From Nautilus pompilius (taxonomy: Eukaryota > Mollusca > Cephalopoda > Nautilida > Nautilidae), in the NCBI GenBank assembly GCA_018389105.1, contig JACATO010000918.1, positions 1-64,000 on the forward strand: 64,000 nucleotides of DNA, in the 5' to 3' direction. Within the stretch, counting starts at the first letter, position 1. The number at the start of each line of letters is the position of its first letter. The notes below the pieces were generated by a model, which had not been told where the DNA came from, made no database searches, and saw only the letters and a program-made list of their open reading frames with translations. Position numbers and translations under genes: made by a program. Positions 1 to 10,316 of this stretch are shown piece by piece.

Positions 1-1
1 T

Positions 2-130
2 GGTGCCTCTGAATCCGGTTTCATCCGCTGATAATTTAGAAAACCATCCCACACCGCGACGCTGCGAAAACTCGCGATTAAATCTGATCGTCGTCGATTT
101 CTTCCAAACGTCCGTCTTCAGAATCGACAT
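2..130 (-). CDS. Possible 5' coding exon at the left edge
   Basis: On the - strand an ATG at 128-130 opens a frame that stays open to the window edge (43 codons): MSILKTDVWKKSTTIRFNRE, continuing FSQRRGVGWFSKLS. The stretch is CpG-richer than its surroundings. No known protein recognised and the window ends before a splice site. Could be chance. Confidence 0.2.
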   Translation of the reverse strand, partial: MSILKTDVWKKSTTIRFNREFSQRRGVGWFSKLSADETGFRGT

Positions 131-548
131 AGTGGATGTAGTATTTAAAAAAAAAAAAGCAAACTCGATGGAAATAAAATACAAAAATTCACCCGGAAAG
201 TTTGTGATACTTAATATTCTAAATTTATGTAGAGGACCAAAACCTGACGAGTAATACAGCTCTACTGTTTTCTAAAATGGCTAAAGATTAACTGTATTTG
301 TATTCGAAATGCTGTCAGGCCACATAGAAAGAGAATTGTGAAATGTTCACCGATGCCTCATGCTAGATAAATCTTTCTCTTGGAGATTTAATGTACTTTT
401 AAGAATGCTTATTATATTTTAAGTTTAAACAGGTTTAATTTTACGACATAACTTGTGGCGGTACAAAGTTTAAATGGAAATGTTTATCACGTTTGAGAAT
501 TAATGTCCTGCACCTAGTGCACCCTACAAAGACAAGGTAAAAACTTTC

Positions 549-566
549 GCGCCGCTAGGTGGTGTA
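549..566 (+). promoter_or_regulatory. CTCF-like motif
   Basis: CCGCTAGGTGGT at 553-564 in a short CpG-rich patch fits the CTCF core apart from one or two positions. Motif match only; no gene is visible beside it. Confidence 0.25.
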
Positions 567-1615
567 AAATCTTAGTCCCGACCTTGTGCAGATACATAAC
601 CTTCGACTTTTACGTCAGATCCTTAGATGGAAACTATTACCTTTTTCTTGTTCCTTTAGTGAGAAACAACGCTAAACAAAGAATCGCTAAAAGAAAAAAG
701 ATTTTATCGACATATTTGGGAAATAATCTAAATGTTTTTTTGTTTTTTTTTCTAATCCACTGCTTTTAATTGTTTAACTTTTTATGAACAAAATCAACAA
801 ATTCTTAAGAATTACAACAACAACGACAACGACTTGGTATTAAACTAAGTAAAAGTACTACTGCTGATCCTATTCTAATTAAATGTATATAACGAATAAT
901 TATTTATATATTGTCATATCAGTACGTCGAATACCCATCACCCCATCTCGTTATTTTGTTGCTTTTTTATTTACCTCTTTCTAAAGGCGCACAACTGGCG
1001 CAAAGTTGTCTTATTCTGAATAGTAGAGCTATGACGACAAGCCCCATATATATATATTTATTTTAAGTACAGAAAGCTTAAATTTACTGAAGCTTTCTTG
1101 AACTTAGTGACATAGTTATGTTAATACAAAAGGATTTTAGTTTCCGAGAAAACTGTTTGTATCCATCTTCCTCTAAACATGTTGTTAAGATGAACTTGAA
1201 TAGGAATTAGCTCAATTTAAAACGTGTCTTTTTTTTAAAATTATGCTTGTCTGTTTTCTTCTTTTTCTTTTTTTTGGTTAAAAACTGTTTACTTAAATTT
1301 AATATCAAACCCCAATAACGAGTTTACCAGATGATTTTAATTCCGCAGCGAAAACTCATTGAAGAGCTCAGTTTATCTTAGATGTAGACGTCAGTTGTTT
1401 CCCTTTACTACTTTAAACGGTAAAAGGTTACGCAAATAGCAATTGATTTGAAAATTATCGATTTTCACCAGTTCTTTCCACCCTGAAATCATTGAGCCGG
1501 ATGTCTGGCTTGATGAGAGATAGGGCTTTGCAAATTACTTGCACAATCTCTTCATCTATCTCACCCGTTCCCACTACCGTTTACTAGGTAGCATATCCGT
1601 CCTTTGCCAGCTATT
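567..1615. other. AT-rich stretch without recognisable gene
   Basis: Short open frames only, T- and A-runs. No splice-linked exons, RNA gene or transposon ends seen. Confidence 0.5.
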
Positions 1616-1693
1616 CCTGAAGTCGATCCCATCGTGAACAGCTACTTCAAGCAGACTTTCCCCTGTATGCATCTTAATTATGGGGGAAGTGAG

Positions 1694-1753
<60 letters not shown>

Positions 1754-1827
1754 CTGAAGTCGATCCCATCGTGAACAGCTACTTCAAGCAGACTTTCCCT
1801 GTATGCATCTTAATTGGGGGGAAGTGA

Positions 1828-1861
<34 letters not shown>

Positions 1862-2103
1862 TATTATTATTATTTTATCTATTATTATTCTTTATTATTA
1901 TTCCTGAAGTCGATCCCATCGTGAACAGCTACTTCAAGCAGACTTTCCCCTGTATGCATTTAATTATGGGGGAAGTGAGTCATTATTATGATTATTATTA
2001 TTTATTATTATCCTGAAGTCGATCCCATCGTGAACAGCTACTTCAAGCAGACTTTCCCCTGTATGCATTTTAATTATGGGGGAAGCGTTATTATTTATTA
2101 TTA

Positions 2104-2156
<53 letters not shown>
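1616..2156. repeat. Composite array: four ~78-bp units alternating with (ATT)n
   Basis: Four near-identical units start with CCTGAAGTCGATCCCATC and end with GGGGGAAGTGAGT: 1616-1693, 1753-1829, 1903-1980 and 2012-2086. Each is followed by an ATT tract of variable length (about 32-73 bp). The units differ by only a few substitutions or single-base indels. The reading frames through it (poly-Ile, poly-Asn) are products of the ATT tracts and are not coding. Confidence 0.9.
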
Positions 2157-2158
<2 letters not shown>

Positions 2159-2159
2159 A

Positions 2160-4060
2160 ACGAGAAACATTTGTTTCAGCTCGAAAATAAGACAATTTCA
2201 TATATTTTTTTTTTGGATTTTTCCCCGCAAAATTATTGGGCTGACAAGAACAATTTTAAGACGGCCGTAATCTAATGCTACACCGGTAATCTCTAACCCA
2301 TATAAACGCTTACTTTCACTTTACGCCTTGTTTGTTTGTTGTTGTTGTTTTTTTTAGAATTTGTAATGTGCTCGCGTATTTAAACTTGAAACAGTTTTTA
2401 TTTTACTTAATCACAAATATTAACGGCAAGATGTTTTCTTAAAGATATATGTGTGTGTGTGCGTGTGTTTATCACGTGACATAAGATGTCAGAGCGGCTG
2501 GGGTTGTCATCAGGTGCGGATGCTTCCTGATGATTATCACCTGGCGGAAGTGGACGCGTCGCTGCTTCTGTGCCCGATTGTGCACGAGGAAGTTTATATG
2601 TCTCTCAAGTTCATGGATCAGGCTTTTAAGAAAGTGCTTCTTTTTTTTCCCTAACCACCACGGCGCAAATTCGAATAGATCGACAACAACGAAAAAGCTA
2701 ATCGATACTCGATCAATCGGCATCGCATGGGTTCACCTCTCATTCGCTCGTCGTTTTTGCCATCGAACCTGAGAATGCCTTTTCATATTTGCGATTTCGT
2801 CAGATAGCGCCGCTTTAATACTGAAGCTAACCCCCCCCCCCGGCCAGTGTCTTTATCCCCCTCCCACCCTGCTGATGGCGACCATGTTACAGTTCGGACT
2901 GCTGTCTGTAGTAAAGTTATTTCTGTGGATCTTGCACGTCGCCGAACTTTACTGAGACAAAAACATCCTTTAATGACATCAGTTTACAACATTACTAACA
3001 ATACTACCCTAGTAATTGCACATTTCATCATATTTCTATTTTTTTTCTGCTTCCCAGATATATAACTGCTTTAAATAATCTTATTTTATTAATATTTTGC
3101 TTCAGTTATTTTGAATGACACTTGGTTTGCATCACTATTAACTTGAATGATGGTTCTGTTTGCCTGTAAATTGAGCCTAAAACCAATTTGCCTACAAAGC
3201 ATCAGCTGAATTCAATGCCTTCTGCTTTTCTTTAAAGTTAAGCAAGAAGGCGACATATTTCTGTACAGACAAATTTTGATACTACGTTGGTCCGTTATGT
3301 AAGAACAGCAAAGTACAGAATAATTATCCTGTCATCATTTACTCATAAATTTGTTGAAAATAAGAAATACTTTTGAATTTTTTTGTTTTTGTCATATATA
3401 GTGTCGGTTTATCTCAATATGTTACTGAGTTGATAATGTCTTTACAAAGTTTGAAAGGCTTTATTATAAATGTTATAGAAGGTCAGAGGGAAAGTGAGTT
3501 TCTATAATTGGTTTGAGCTCTTTTTACCAAAAGGGTGCACATCTTATTTAAATATCTCTATTTTCAGGAGTGTATTTTGTACTTATGTGATATTCCACAA
3601 GTATTAAAGAATATATATAAGCATTCTTAGAAAAAGGTTTTATAACCTTTATTTGTCATCACAAAAATGTCTGTAACCCAAATGAAAACTTTGGTCATTC
3701 TTCCTATCTGAGATTACATAAATAACTAAACATCCTGGTAATATTTCCAAAGACATTACATTATTAACACACTGGGAACTTGTGCATGAAAAGTGTATTC
3801 CTATTATTATTTTACTGGAATTTAATCAATGAAGCGTTGCTATTAACTATTGAAACTTTCTGTGTTCTTACTGGAGTTGTTTCTATTTCAGATTTTCAAC
3901 TTGGATACAGTATAATCCACTGACATTCTTACCAACTGCTGTTACCTGACTTTCACTAGGCCAGACTGAGGTATCTGCCTGGCCTTAAATGGTTGGCCAG
4001 ATAATAAAGACATGAACAGATAATGGCTATACATTTCATCATAAAGGGAAATCATTCATA
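2160..4060. other. Upstream region of the 11-finger gene
   Basis: A GC-richer block at ~2470-2960, with CACGTG at ~2473, could be the promoter and a non-coding first exon of the 4100 gene. A good acceptor ends at 3891. I could not fix a donor. The rest is AT-rich and featureless. Confidence 0.3.
2830..2841. repeat. Poly-C tract
   Basis: Run of about 12 C. Short homopolymer, prone to length error. Confidence 0.8.
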
Positions 4061-4099
4061 TGTGGACTGTAATAAATACTTTACTTATTAAAACATTGT

Positions 4100-5050
4100 A
4101 TGATAAATATGAAGAGCCTTTCAGAGCTGAGATCATACACATGTGAACATTGCAAGAAGTCATTTTCTCTCAGTTCCTATTTTACTAATCACATTAAAAG
4201 CCACAATAGAAAGAAAACATACACCTGTGAATGTGGGAAATCATTTTCTAAACTTGGCTTTTTTAAACGCCACATCAAGACTCATACTGAAGAAAAATCA
4301 TACACATGTGAACTTTGTGGAAAACCATTTTCTAAACTTTGCTATCGAAATTGGCATAATAAGACCCACAGTCACAAGAAGTCTTATGCATGTGAGTTTT
4401 GTGGCAAACTTATTTCTAATTTTGGCAATTATAGCAGGCACATTAAGACACACTGCACAGAGAAATCATACACGTGTGAATTTTGTGGAAAATTGTTTTT
4501 TAATCATGGTAATTTTAACAGACATGTTAATATTCACACTGGAGAAAAATCATACCCTTGTGAATTTTGTGGGAAGTTATTCCTGGAGTTGAGTAATCTG
4601 ACTTTGCATATTAGAAGTCACACTGGAGAGAAGCCATACAAATGTGACTACTGTAATAAGTCATTTTCACTGATTGGTAGCCGGATGAAGCATGTCAGAA
4701 TACACACAGGAGAGAAACCCTACAAATGTGAATATTGTGAAAAGCTGTTTTCTGAATACAGTAATCTCAGGAGACATACTCGCACACACACTGGGGAAAA
4801 GCCATATGAGTGTGAATATTGTAAGAAAGTTTTTCGGGAACTAGGAACTCTCACCAGACATGTTCGTACACACACTGGGGAAAAGCCATACAAGTGTGAT
4901 TATTGTGGCAAATCATTTTCATTGAGGGTAAACCACACAAGACACGTTCGCATCCACACAGGTGAAAGACCATATAAATGTGGAGTTTGTAGCAAGTCAT
5001 TTGCCCAACTATCTGGTCTTGTTACTCATTCAAAGACTCACTCCAGATAG
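4100..5050 (+). CDS. C2H2 zinc-finger protein, 11 fingers
   Basis: A single open exon of 316 residues with 11 tandem C2H2 fingers. The last six are joined by canonical HTGEKP/HTGERP linkers; the first few have drifted linkers (HNRKKT, HTEEKS, HSHKKS, HCTEKS). Finger 2 is broken: CECGKSF has one residue between the zinc cysteines instead of two. There is no KRAB, SCAN, BTB or ZAD domain in the ORF. A likely splice acceptor (TTTCTATTTCAG, ending 3891) lies upstream, so the 5' UTR may be on another exon. The protein would be a nuclear DNA-binding factor; its target is unknown. Closest named family cannot be fixed. Confidence 0.85.
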   Translation: MINMKSLSELRSYTCEHCKKSFSLSSYFTNHIKSHNRKKTYTCECGKSFSKLGFFKRHIKTHTEEKSYTCELCGKPFSKLCYRNWHNKTHSHKKSYACEFCGKLISNFGNYSRHIKTHCTEKSYTCEFCGKLFFNHGNFNRHVNIHTGEKSYPCEFCGKLFLELSNLTLHIRSHTGEKPYKCDYCNKSFSLIGSRMKHVRIHTGEKPYKCEYCEKLFSEYSNLRRHTRTHTGEKPYECEYCKKVFRELGTLTRHVRTHTGEKPYKCDYCGKSFSLRVNHTRHVRIHTGERPYKCGVCSKSFAQLSGLVTHSKTHSR

Positions 5051-5110
5051 ACTGTATATTTGTGAATACTGTGGCAAATAATTTTCTGTGCATGCTTATC
5101 TTAAAATTTT
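5051..5110 (+). pseudogene. Decayed twelfth zinc finger after the stop codon
   Basis: Just past the TAG at 5048-5050, the +1 frame reads YICEYCGK, stop, FSVHAYLK. This is the start of another C2H2 finger. It suggests that the gene once ran further and was shortened by a frameshift and stop. A similar weak remnant (VDCNKYF) precedes the ATG at about 4067-4087. Confidence 0.55.
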
Positions 5111-7269
5111 TTTATAAATCCAGTTTTCTACATTTCTGATTAAAAGGTTTTGAATAAGTGAAACAAGTTGTATCAGAAATAAGCAGTATTTGTGAGCAAA
5201 GTAGATTAAGGAGGCTGAATATAAAAGATTGTTGTTGGTTATGTAAATAATTTCAATTATCAAATCTTTTTCATGTCCTAAATGAATAAATGAAATCTTT
5301 TATATTTCTTAGTTGATATTAGCATTTTAAATTTTAGGGTTGATTGCTGTGTAATTGCTTTTTCATATTCCCTTTTGGTATTACTTAAATGCTCTAAATC
5401 AGGAACTGATAGAGATATTTATAAAAGCAAACTTCTAAAACCTATTCACTACATATTTGCTTAGCACCTAATGAAACTGGTTAGGGAAGCAACTTAACCT
5501 GGACTCTTGCATAATCTATGATGGTTTCTAGCTTTGTAAATACTGAATTATATTAAAACTTCGCAGGAAAGCCCTCACATCTTTGAAAGCCATGCAATTT
5601 TTCTGATCAAATTCCTAATTTCATTTTTTGGTGGATAATTTAAATTTTCCAACCAGAAATCTAATTAAGCACTGAAAGGATTTTTAAAAATTTACCACAT
5701 CTAAATGCTTACATACATTATTTTTTTAAACAAAGGATATAACTTCCTGTTTAAAAAACATTTTTAAAAAGTACTGACTAACCTTAGATGCCAGAACACC
5801 CTAACATCTATAAAATTTGACAACTTTCACTGTTGTAATTTCTTTAAAAAAACTGCAATTTTCAAACTTCAAAAGAAAGCAGAAGCAAAAATTTTTTTTT
5901 TTTTTTTTTTTTTACAGTGTATTAGTTAAAATCATATTTAGGTTATTTCAAATTAAATTACAAGCATTTAAATTTCTATGTAATCCTCAACCGTTTAATT
6001 TTACAGTGAAAAATACTTTAGTTCAAGAGTCTGAAACTTCTTGGCATTAATCTGAACTTATTTCTTAAGAATGTTAATTCTTTTAGTCATTATGGCTTGT
6101 TATTCCAATAGTGATAATCTTTTACTTTGTTCTGTGAAAATTTTGTAAATTAAAAGTTGTATATGTATTTACTAAATATTTTGAATAGCCATTCATCTTA
6201 TTTCCAAGTTTAAATTTAAAACAGTCTTGAATTTTATTATGGCTCAAGACTTCTGACAGTGATCAGTGTTCCAATGAACCTGTGGTTTTATATGAAAAGC
6301 AAAAAAGTGCAGACTTTTGACTTATATTCTAATCTTTTTTTTCTGTGGAGGGTTAGGGTTTATTTCTAAATGAGTTAAACAAAGATTGAAAATGTTAAGT
6401 TTTTTCCAAAATTTACCTATGTTGTCATATTAAATAATTTATTATAAATAATTTTAACTCAGAAGGTTGTGCAGGTTTTTTGCGTTGTTTTGTACAAGAA
6501 AAATGTAACTGGAATAAGTCTACTTTTCTCTGGATGAAGCTGCAACTAAAATCTGATGGGAAGTTTGGCTTTAGTCTTTAATTATTTTTAATTCCTTGGG
6601 TTTTTTTCTTTTTGTATTCCCTGTGTTTAAAGGATTTTATCGTTTTAGATCCTTATTGCTTTTTTGTTTTGTTTTTTTCTGCCCTTTAAAGAGCTAAAGT
6701 CAGCATGAAAAATACCTATGTTCTGTTGAAACTAGCTGTTTACTGGTTTGTCTCTCTTTTTTTATTGATAATATTTCATGAATAATAACAAATATAGTCG
6801 GATTGGGATTATTAGAGTGTTTCTCCGAAAAGTATTTAAAATAAACAAAGAATTATTACAAAAAGGGAATTCAGTTAAGTAGTTTTTCAGAATTAAATTT
6901 AAATATTGAGTCTTCTCAATCAAAAGAAGAAGAAGAAAAAAAAGGTTTTAAAAATTTACACGTGTTGAATTTATTTGCATCTGTATAGAAAAAAAGTTTG
7001 AACGTAAAATACGTAATTATTTGACTGTTAAAATATCCCCCCTTTTCTGCCTTAAGACAACTTACAGGAAACCGCTGTATTCTACTCTATTCTAGATTTC
7101 TTTCAAGAATCTGTACACTATAAAAACAAGTCAGAGTTGTCTCCCTCAAGTCCACTTCTGTATACGTTTACCAGATAAAAGATTTCCGAAGTCCCTTCTG
7201 AAAGTGTAATCCGCTCCCATTATAAATTTATCGATAAGTCAATATTTTATGCGAATAAAGAGAGAAAGG
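5111..7269. other. 3' flank of the 11-finger gene, AT-rich
   Basis: AATAAA at 5285-5290 may be its polyadenylation signal. T- and A-homopolymers, e.g. a T-run at ~5890-5912. No coding signal. Confidence 0.4.
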
Positions 7270-7299
7270 GGTAATTCCGGGCTCGGGGGAGGGGGGATC

Positions 7300-7454
7300 T
7301 GCCGTGGTAGGCGTAAGTGTGTGTGGATGTGTTGGGGGAGGGGTCCCTTTTTCCTTCGTCACCGGTGGTTAATGGTGCATAATCAACCTTTCGTGTGAGA
7401 AACCAAAACATCTCATTGTGCTCTTTGATAGTTTACTGAGCGGATACGGAGGAG
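7300..7454 (+). promoter_or_regulatory. Possible promoter/first exon for the 6-finger gene
   Basis: A GC-richer island begins near 7270. GGAGGAG|GTACGT at 7448-7460 is a good splice donor on the + strand, and the next strong acceptor is at 9589 in front of the finger exon. A non-coding first exon ending at 7454 is therefore plausible. No TATA box is evident. Inference only. Confidence 0.3.
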
Positions 7455-7774
7455 GTACGTGGGGAAAGTCTACTGCTTCAGTTCCTCTCTAGTTAATTTT
7501 CTTTTGCCTGGTATTTCGTCGAACCGGTTTGAGTTTTTTCTAATGTAAATTTAATAACGCAGAATTCATTGACAGCGCTCGTTAACAACGACAACATCAT
7601 CATCGTTACTACCACCACCGCCGCCACTACTGCTGCTGCTGCTGCTGCTACTGATGGTTCGTTTCATTTAATGTGCGGATTAACCGAAGATCGATTCAAA
7701 CAACAAGTTATCCGCACGTTTTATTAAGGAGGTTCTGTCTTCAGATGTTGAGAAATTGAAAGCTAGCGGCGATC

Positions 7775-8318
7775 GTCCGTCCATCCATCCGTCCATCCGT
7801 CCGTCCATCCATCCATCCATCCGTCCGTCCGTCCATCCATCCGTCCGTCCATCCATCCATCCATCCGTCCGTCCATCCATCCATCTATCCGTCCGTCCGT
7901 CCATCCATCCATCCATCCGTCCATTCATCCGTCCGTCCGTCCATCCATCCATCCGTCCATTCATTCGTCCGTCCATCCATCCATCCGTCCGTCCGTCCAT
8001 CCATCCATCCGTCCATTCATTCGTCCGTCCATCCATCCATCCGTCCGTCCGTCCATCCATCCATCCGTCCATTCATTCGTCCGTCCATCCATCCGTCCGT
8101 CCGTCCGTCCGTCCATCCATCTATCCGTCCGTCCGTCCATCCATCCGTCCGTCCATCCGTCCATCCATCCGTCCGTCCATCCATCCATCTATCCGTCCGT
8201 CCATTCATCCGTCCGTCCATCCATCCATCCATCCGTCCATTCATTCGTCCGTCCATTCATCCGTCCGTCCGTCCATCCATTCATTCGTCCGTCCATCCAT
8301 CCATCCGTCCATCCATCC
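7775..8318. repeat. (CCAT/CCGT)n tetranucleotide array with 56-bp higher-order unit
   Basis: 544 bp made almost entirely of CCAT and CCGT tetramers with scattered CTAT and CATT variants. CCATTCATTCG recurs at 7957, 8013 and 8069, i.e. a 56-bp (14-tetramer) block repeated three times. All three frames on both strands stay open, giving spurious Pro-Ser-Ile-His or Met-Asp-Gly-Trp proteins. Confidence 0.92.
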
Positions 8319-8329
8319 GGCCGGCCTGC

Positions 8330-9588
8330 TCTCAAAACATCACGACTTCCTCGGGTTTGTGGGGGGGGGGGACAGGACGAAAAGACGCCTGGAATCTGAC
8401 TCCTGACCTTAACTAGGCCCCCAAAAACAGATTTCAGCTGCAGTTAGATGGGTTACTATGGTGAATGCTTCTGGCTGTGACTTTTTGTTGTTATTATAAG
8501 TCGTTTCTTGCTAGCACCTCACAATGCCTGTCATTATTGCTGTTGCTGATAAATGTCAGTCTAAATTCTTTTCAAACTTTTTTTTTTTGTCTATCAGCAT
8601 ACTTCAGTAATTAATTATTATTTTTTTTTTTTTGGAAGTACAAACGTTTAAAAATAGTTTTATTATAAAAGATAAATAAAATCACACAACCATTTGTGCA
8701 ACTGTTGGTGGGGCAGTTAGTCTCACCTACTCCAAGGGTGGAAGGCGGGGAGAGATTCACGATGCATTGATTAAAATGGCGAAAAACTGACAAATTACTT
8801 GCACAAAATTTCAGCCCAATTAAAGCAGAGAACATTGTCTTGTTTACAAATTCAAATACTTCAAATGGAAAATCTGACAGATTGAGTGTATGTAAGCTTT
8901 AGATTGCACTGATTTAATGAACAATGCCTTAGACATATCAAGTGTATAATGTAATGTAAGTCTGGTTATATCAGGAAAACCTATTTTCTTGTGTCATAAG
9001 TAATGAGATAAATTAAAATTTTAAAATTGCTATTTAATAATCCAGAGTATTGCCAGTTTACTTTAAATCTTATTTTATAGGTTCTCATAGAATCAGGTAG
9101 TTTGTGTGCATCTGTGTGTGTTCCTATTTTCCTTTTTTAATGAGCATGAACTCTGTTATCCCATTAGAGATTGCTAAGATAATTTTGCTGTAAGATTATT
9201 TTTGGATTTATAGTATCGACAAAAAAGCATAGTTATAATAGAAGCACAAGAAGAAAACGTGGTAATCTTTTTTTTTTTTTTTTGTAAAGAGCATTTACAG
9301 AAAAAAGATAACATGAAAAAGGAAGAATTCCAAAATATTTATAAAACTAGTACCTGACTAAATCCAAACTCTAAAATAGTATTTAAAAAGAGCAACAAAA
9401 CAAAATGTGAAAAAATATTTGATTCTTAACTCTAATCTTACCAGGTTTTTATACACATCTAATTGCAAGTTCTGACTTGCATTGTTCACAAATTGGTTTT
9501 AAGTAGACTTGGATGTTACATGGTGGGTAAACTTATGAATTTTGACTCCTGAAGCTTGGGTTTGACCTTGTTTATTTGTTTGATTGCA
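8330..9588. other. AT-rich probable intron before the 6-finger exon
   Basis: Homopolymers and short frames only. It would be intronic if the 7455 donor is used with the 9589 acceptor. Confidence 0.35.
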
Positions 9589-9638
9589 GACTACTATTGT
9601 GCCATTTGACAAAACAGATTTAGACTTTGTGATTTGCT

Positions 9639-10316
9639 ATGACTTCCCAACAACCATCTGAAGAAAGTGTGTTTGTGTGTGGATATTGCTACAAATTGTT
9701 TCGGAACAGAAGTCATCTGACAGTGCATCAGCGAAACCATACAGGTGTAAGGCCTTACAAGTGTCAGGTGTGTGAGAAATCATTTGTTGTCAAGTCTAGT
9801 CTCATCAACCACATAAGGATCCACACAGAGGAGAGACCTTTCAAATGTGAGTTCTGTCAGAAATCATTTTCCCAACAGGCTACACTCCTGAGTCATGTCC
9901 GCACACACACAGGTGAGAAACCATACAAATGTAAGCACTGTGAGAAGTCTTTCTCCAAAACATTCAGTCTCAACAACCACATCAGAACACACACAAAAGA
10001 GAAACCTTTCAAGTGTGTATATTGTGAAAAATCATTCAGCCAGCAAGCACATCTGATGAGGCACATTCGAACACACACTGGTGAAAGGCCATACAAGTGC
10101 AAGCAGTGTGAGAAAGCTTTCTCTGACTCAACAACATTTTCCAAGCATGTCAGGATTCATGCTAATGAAAACTCTAAGGTGAACCAGGTACAAGCTGGTG
10201 CCAACACATCAAAGAAACCCCACAAGAGTAAGACTTTACAGGTACCAACACTGCGAGAAATTGTGTGCTGTCAAATCCAGTATTATCAACACAGAAAAAA
10301 AGGTGTAAAACTATAA
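9639..10316 (+). CDS. C2H2 zinc-finger protein, 6 fingers
   Basis: 225 residues in one exon. Six good fingers occupy residues ~11-173, starting FVCGYCYKLF and ending YKCKQCEKAFSDSTTFSKHVRIH, with HTGVRP, HTEERP, HTGEKP, HTKEKP and HTGERP linkers. The ~52-residue tail has no zinc ligands in frame. A good acceptor (TTTGTTTGATTGCAG, ending 9589) precedes the ATG, so the transcript has at least one upstream non-coding exon. Fingers resemble those of the gene at 4100 but are a separate copy. Likely nuclear DNA-binding; target unknown. Confidence 0.85.
   Translation: MTSQQPSEESVFVCGYCYKLFRNRSHLTVHQRNHTGVRPYKCQVCEKSFVVKSSLINHIRIHTEERPFKCEFCQKSFSQQATLLSHVRTHTGEKPYKCKHCEKSFSKTFSLNNHIRTHTKEKPFKCVYCEKSFSQQAHLMRHIRTHTGERPYKCKQCEKAFSDSTTFSKHVRIHANENSKVNQVQAGANTSKKPHKSKTLQVPTLREIVCCQIQYYQHRKKGVKL
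10231..10300 (+). pseudogene. Frameshifted seventh finger in the tail of the 6-finger gene
   Basis: The annotated frame ends in a non-finger tail (LQVPTLREIVCC...). In another frame the same bases read YQHCEKLCAVKSSIINTEKK, close to finger 2 of this gene (CEKSFVVKSSLINH). A small indel has therefore thrown the last finger out of frame, and its second His is also lost. Confidence 0.55.

Noticed and set aside
1964..2275. Poly-Asn and poly-Ile frames
   Set aside because: Direct translation of ATT/AAT microsatellite.
7680..8406. Long open frames of Pro-Ser-Ile-His or Met-Asp-Gly-Trp repeats on both strands
   Set aside because: They arise because a 4-bp repeat without stop codons is open in every frame. 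No start context, splice signals or non-repeat domain.
9893..10144. - strand frame inside the 6-finger gene
   Set aside because: Shadow of repeated finger codons; no independent signal.
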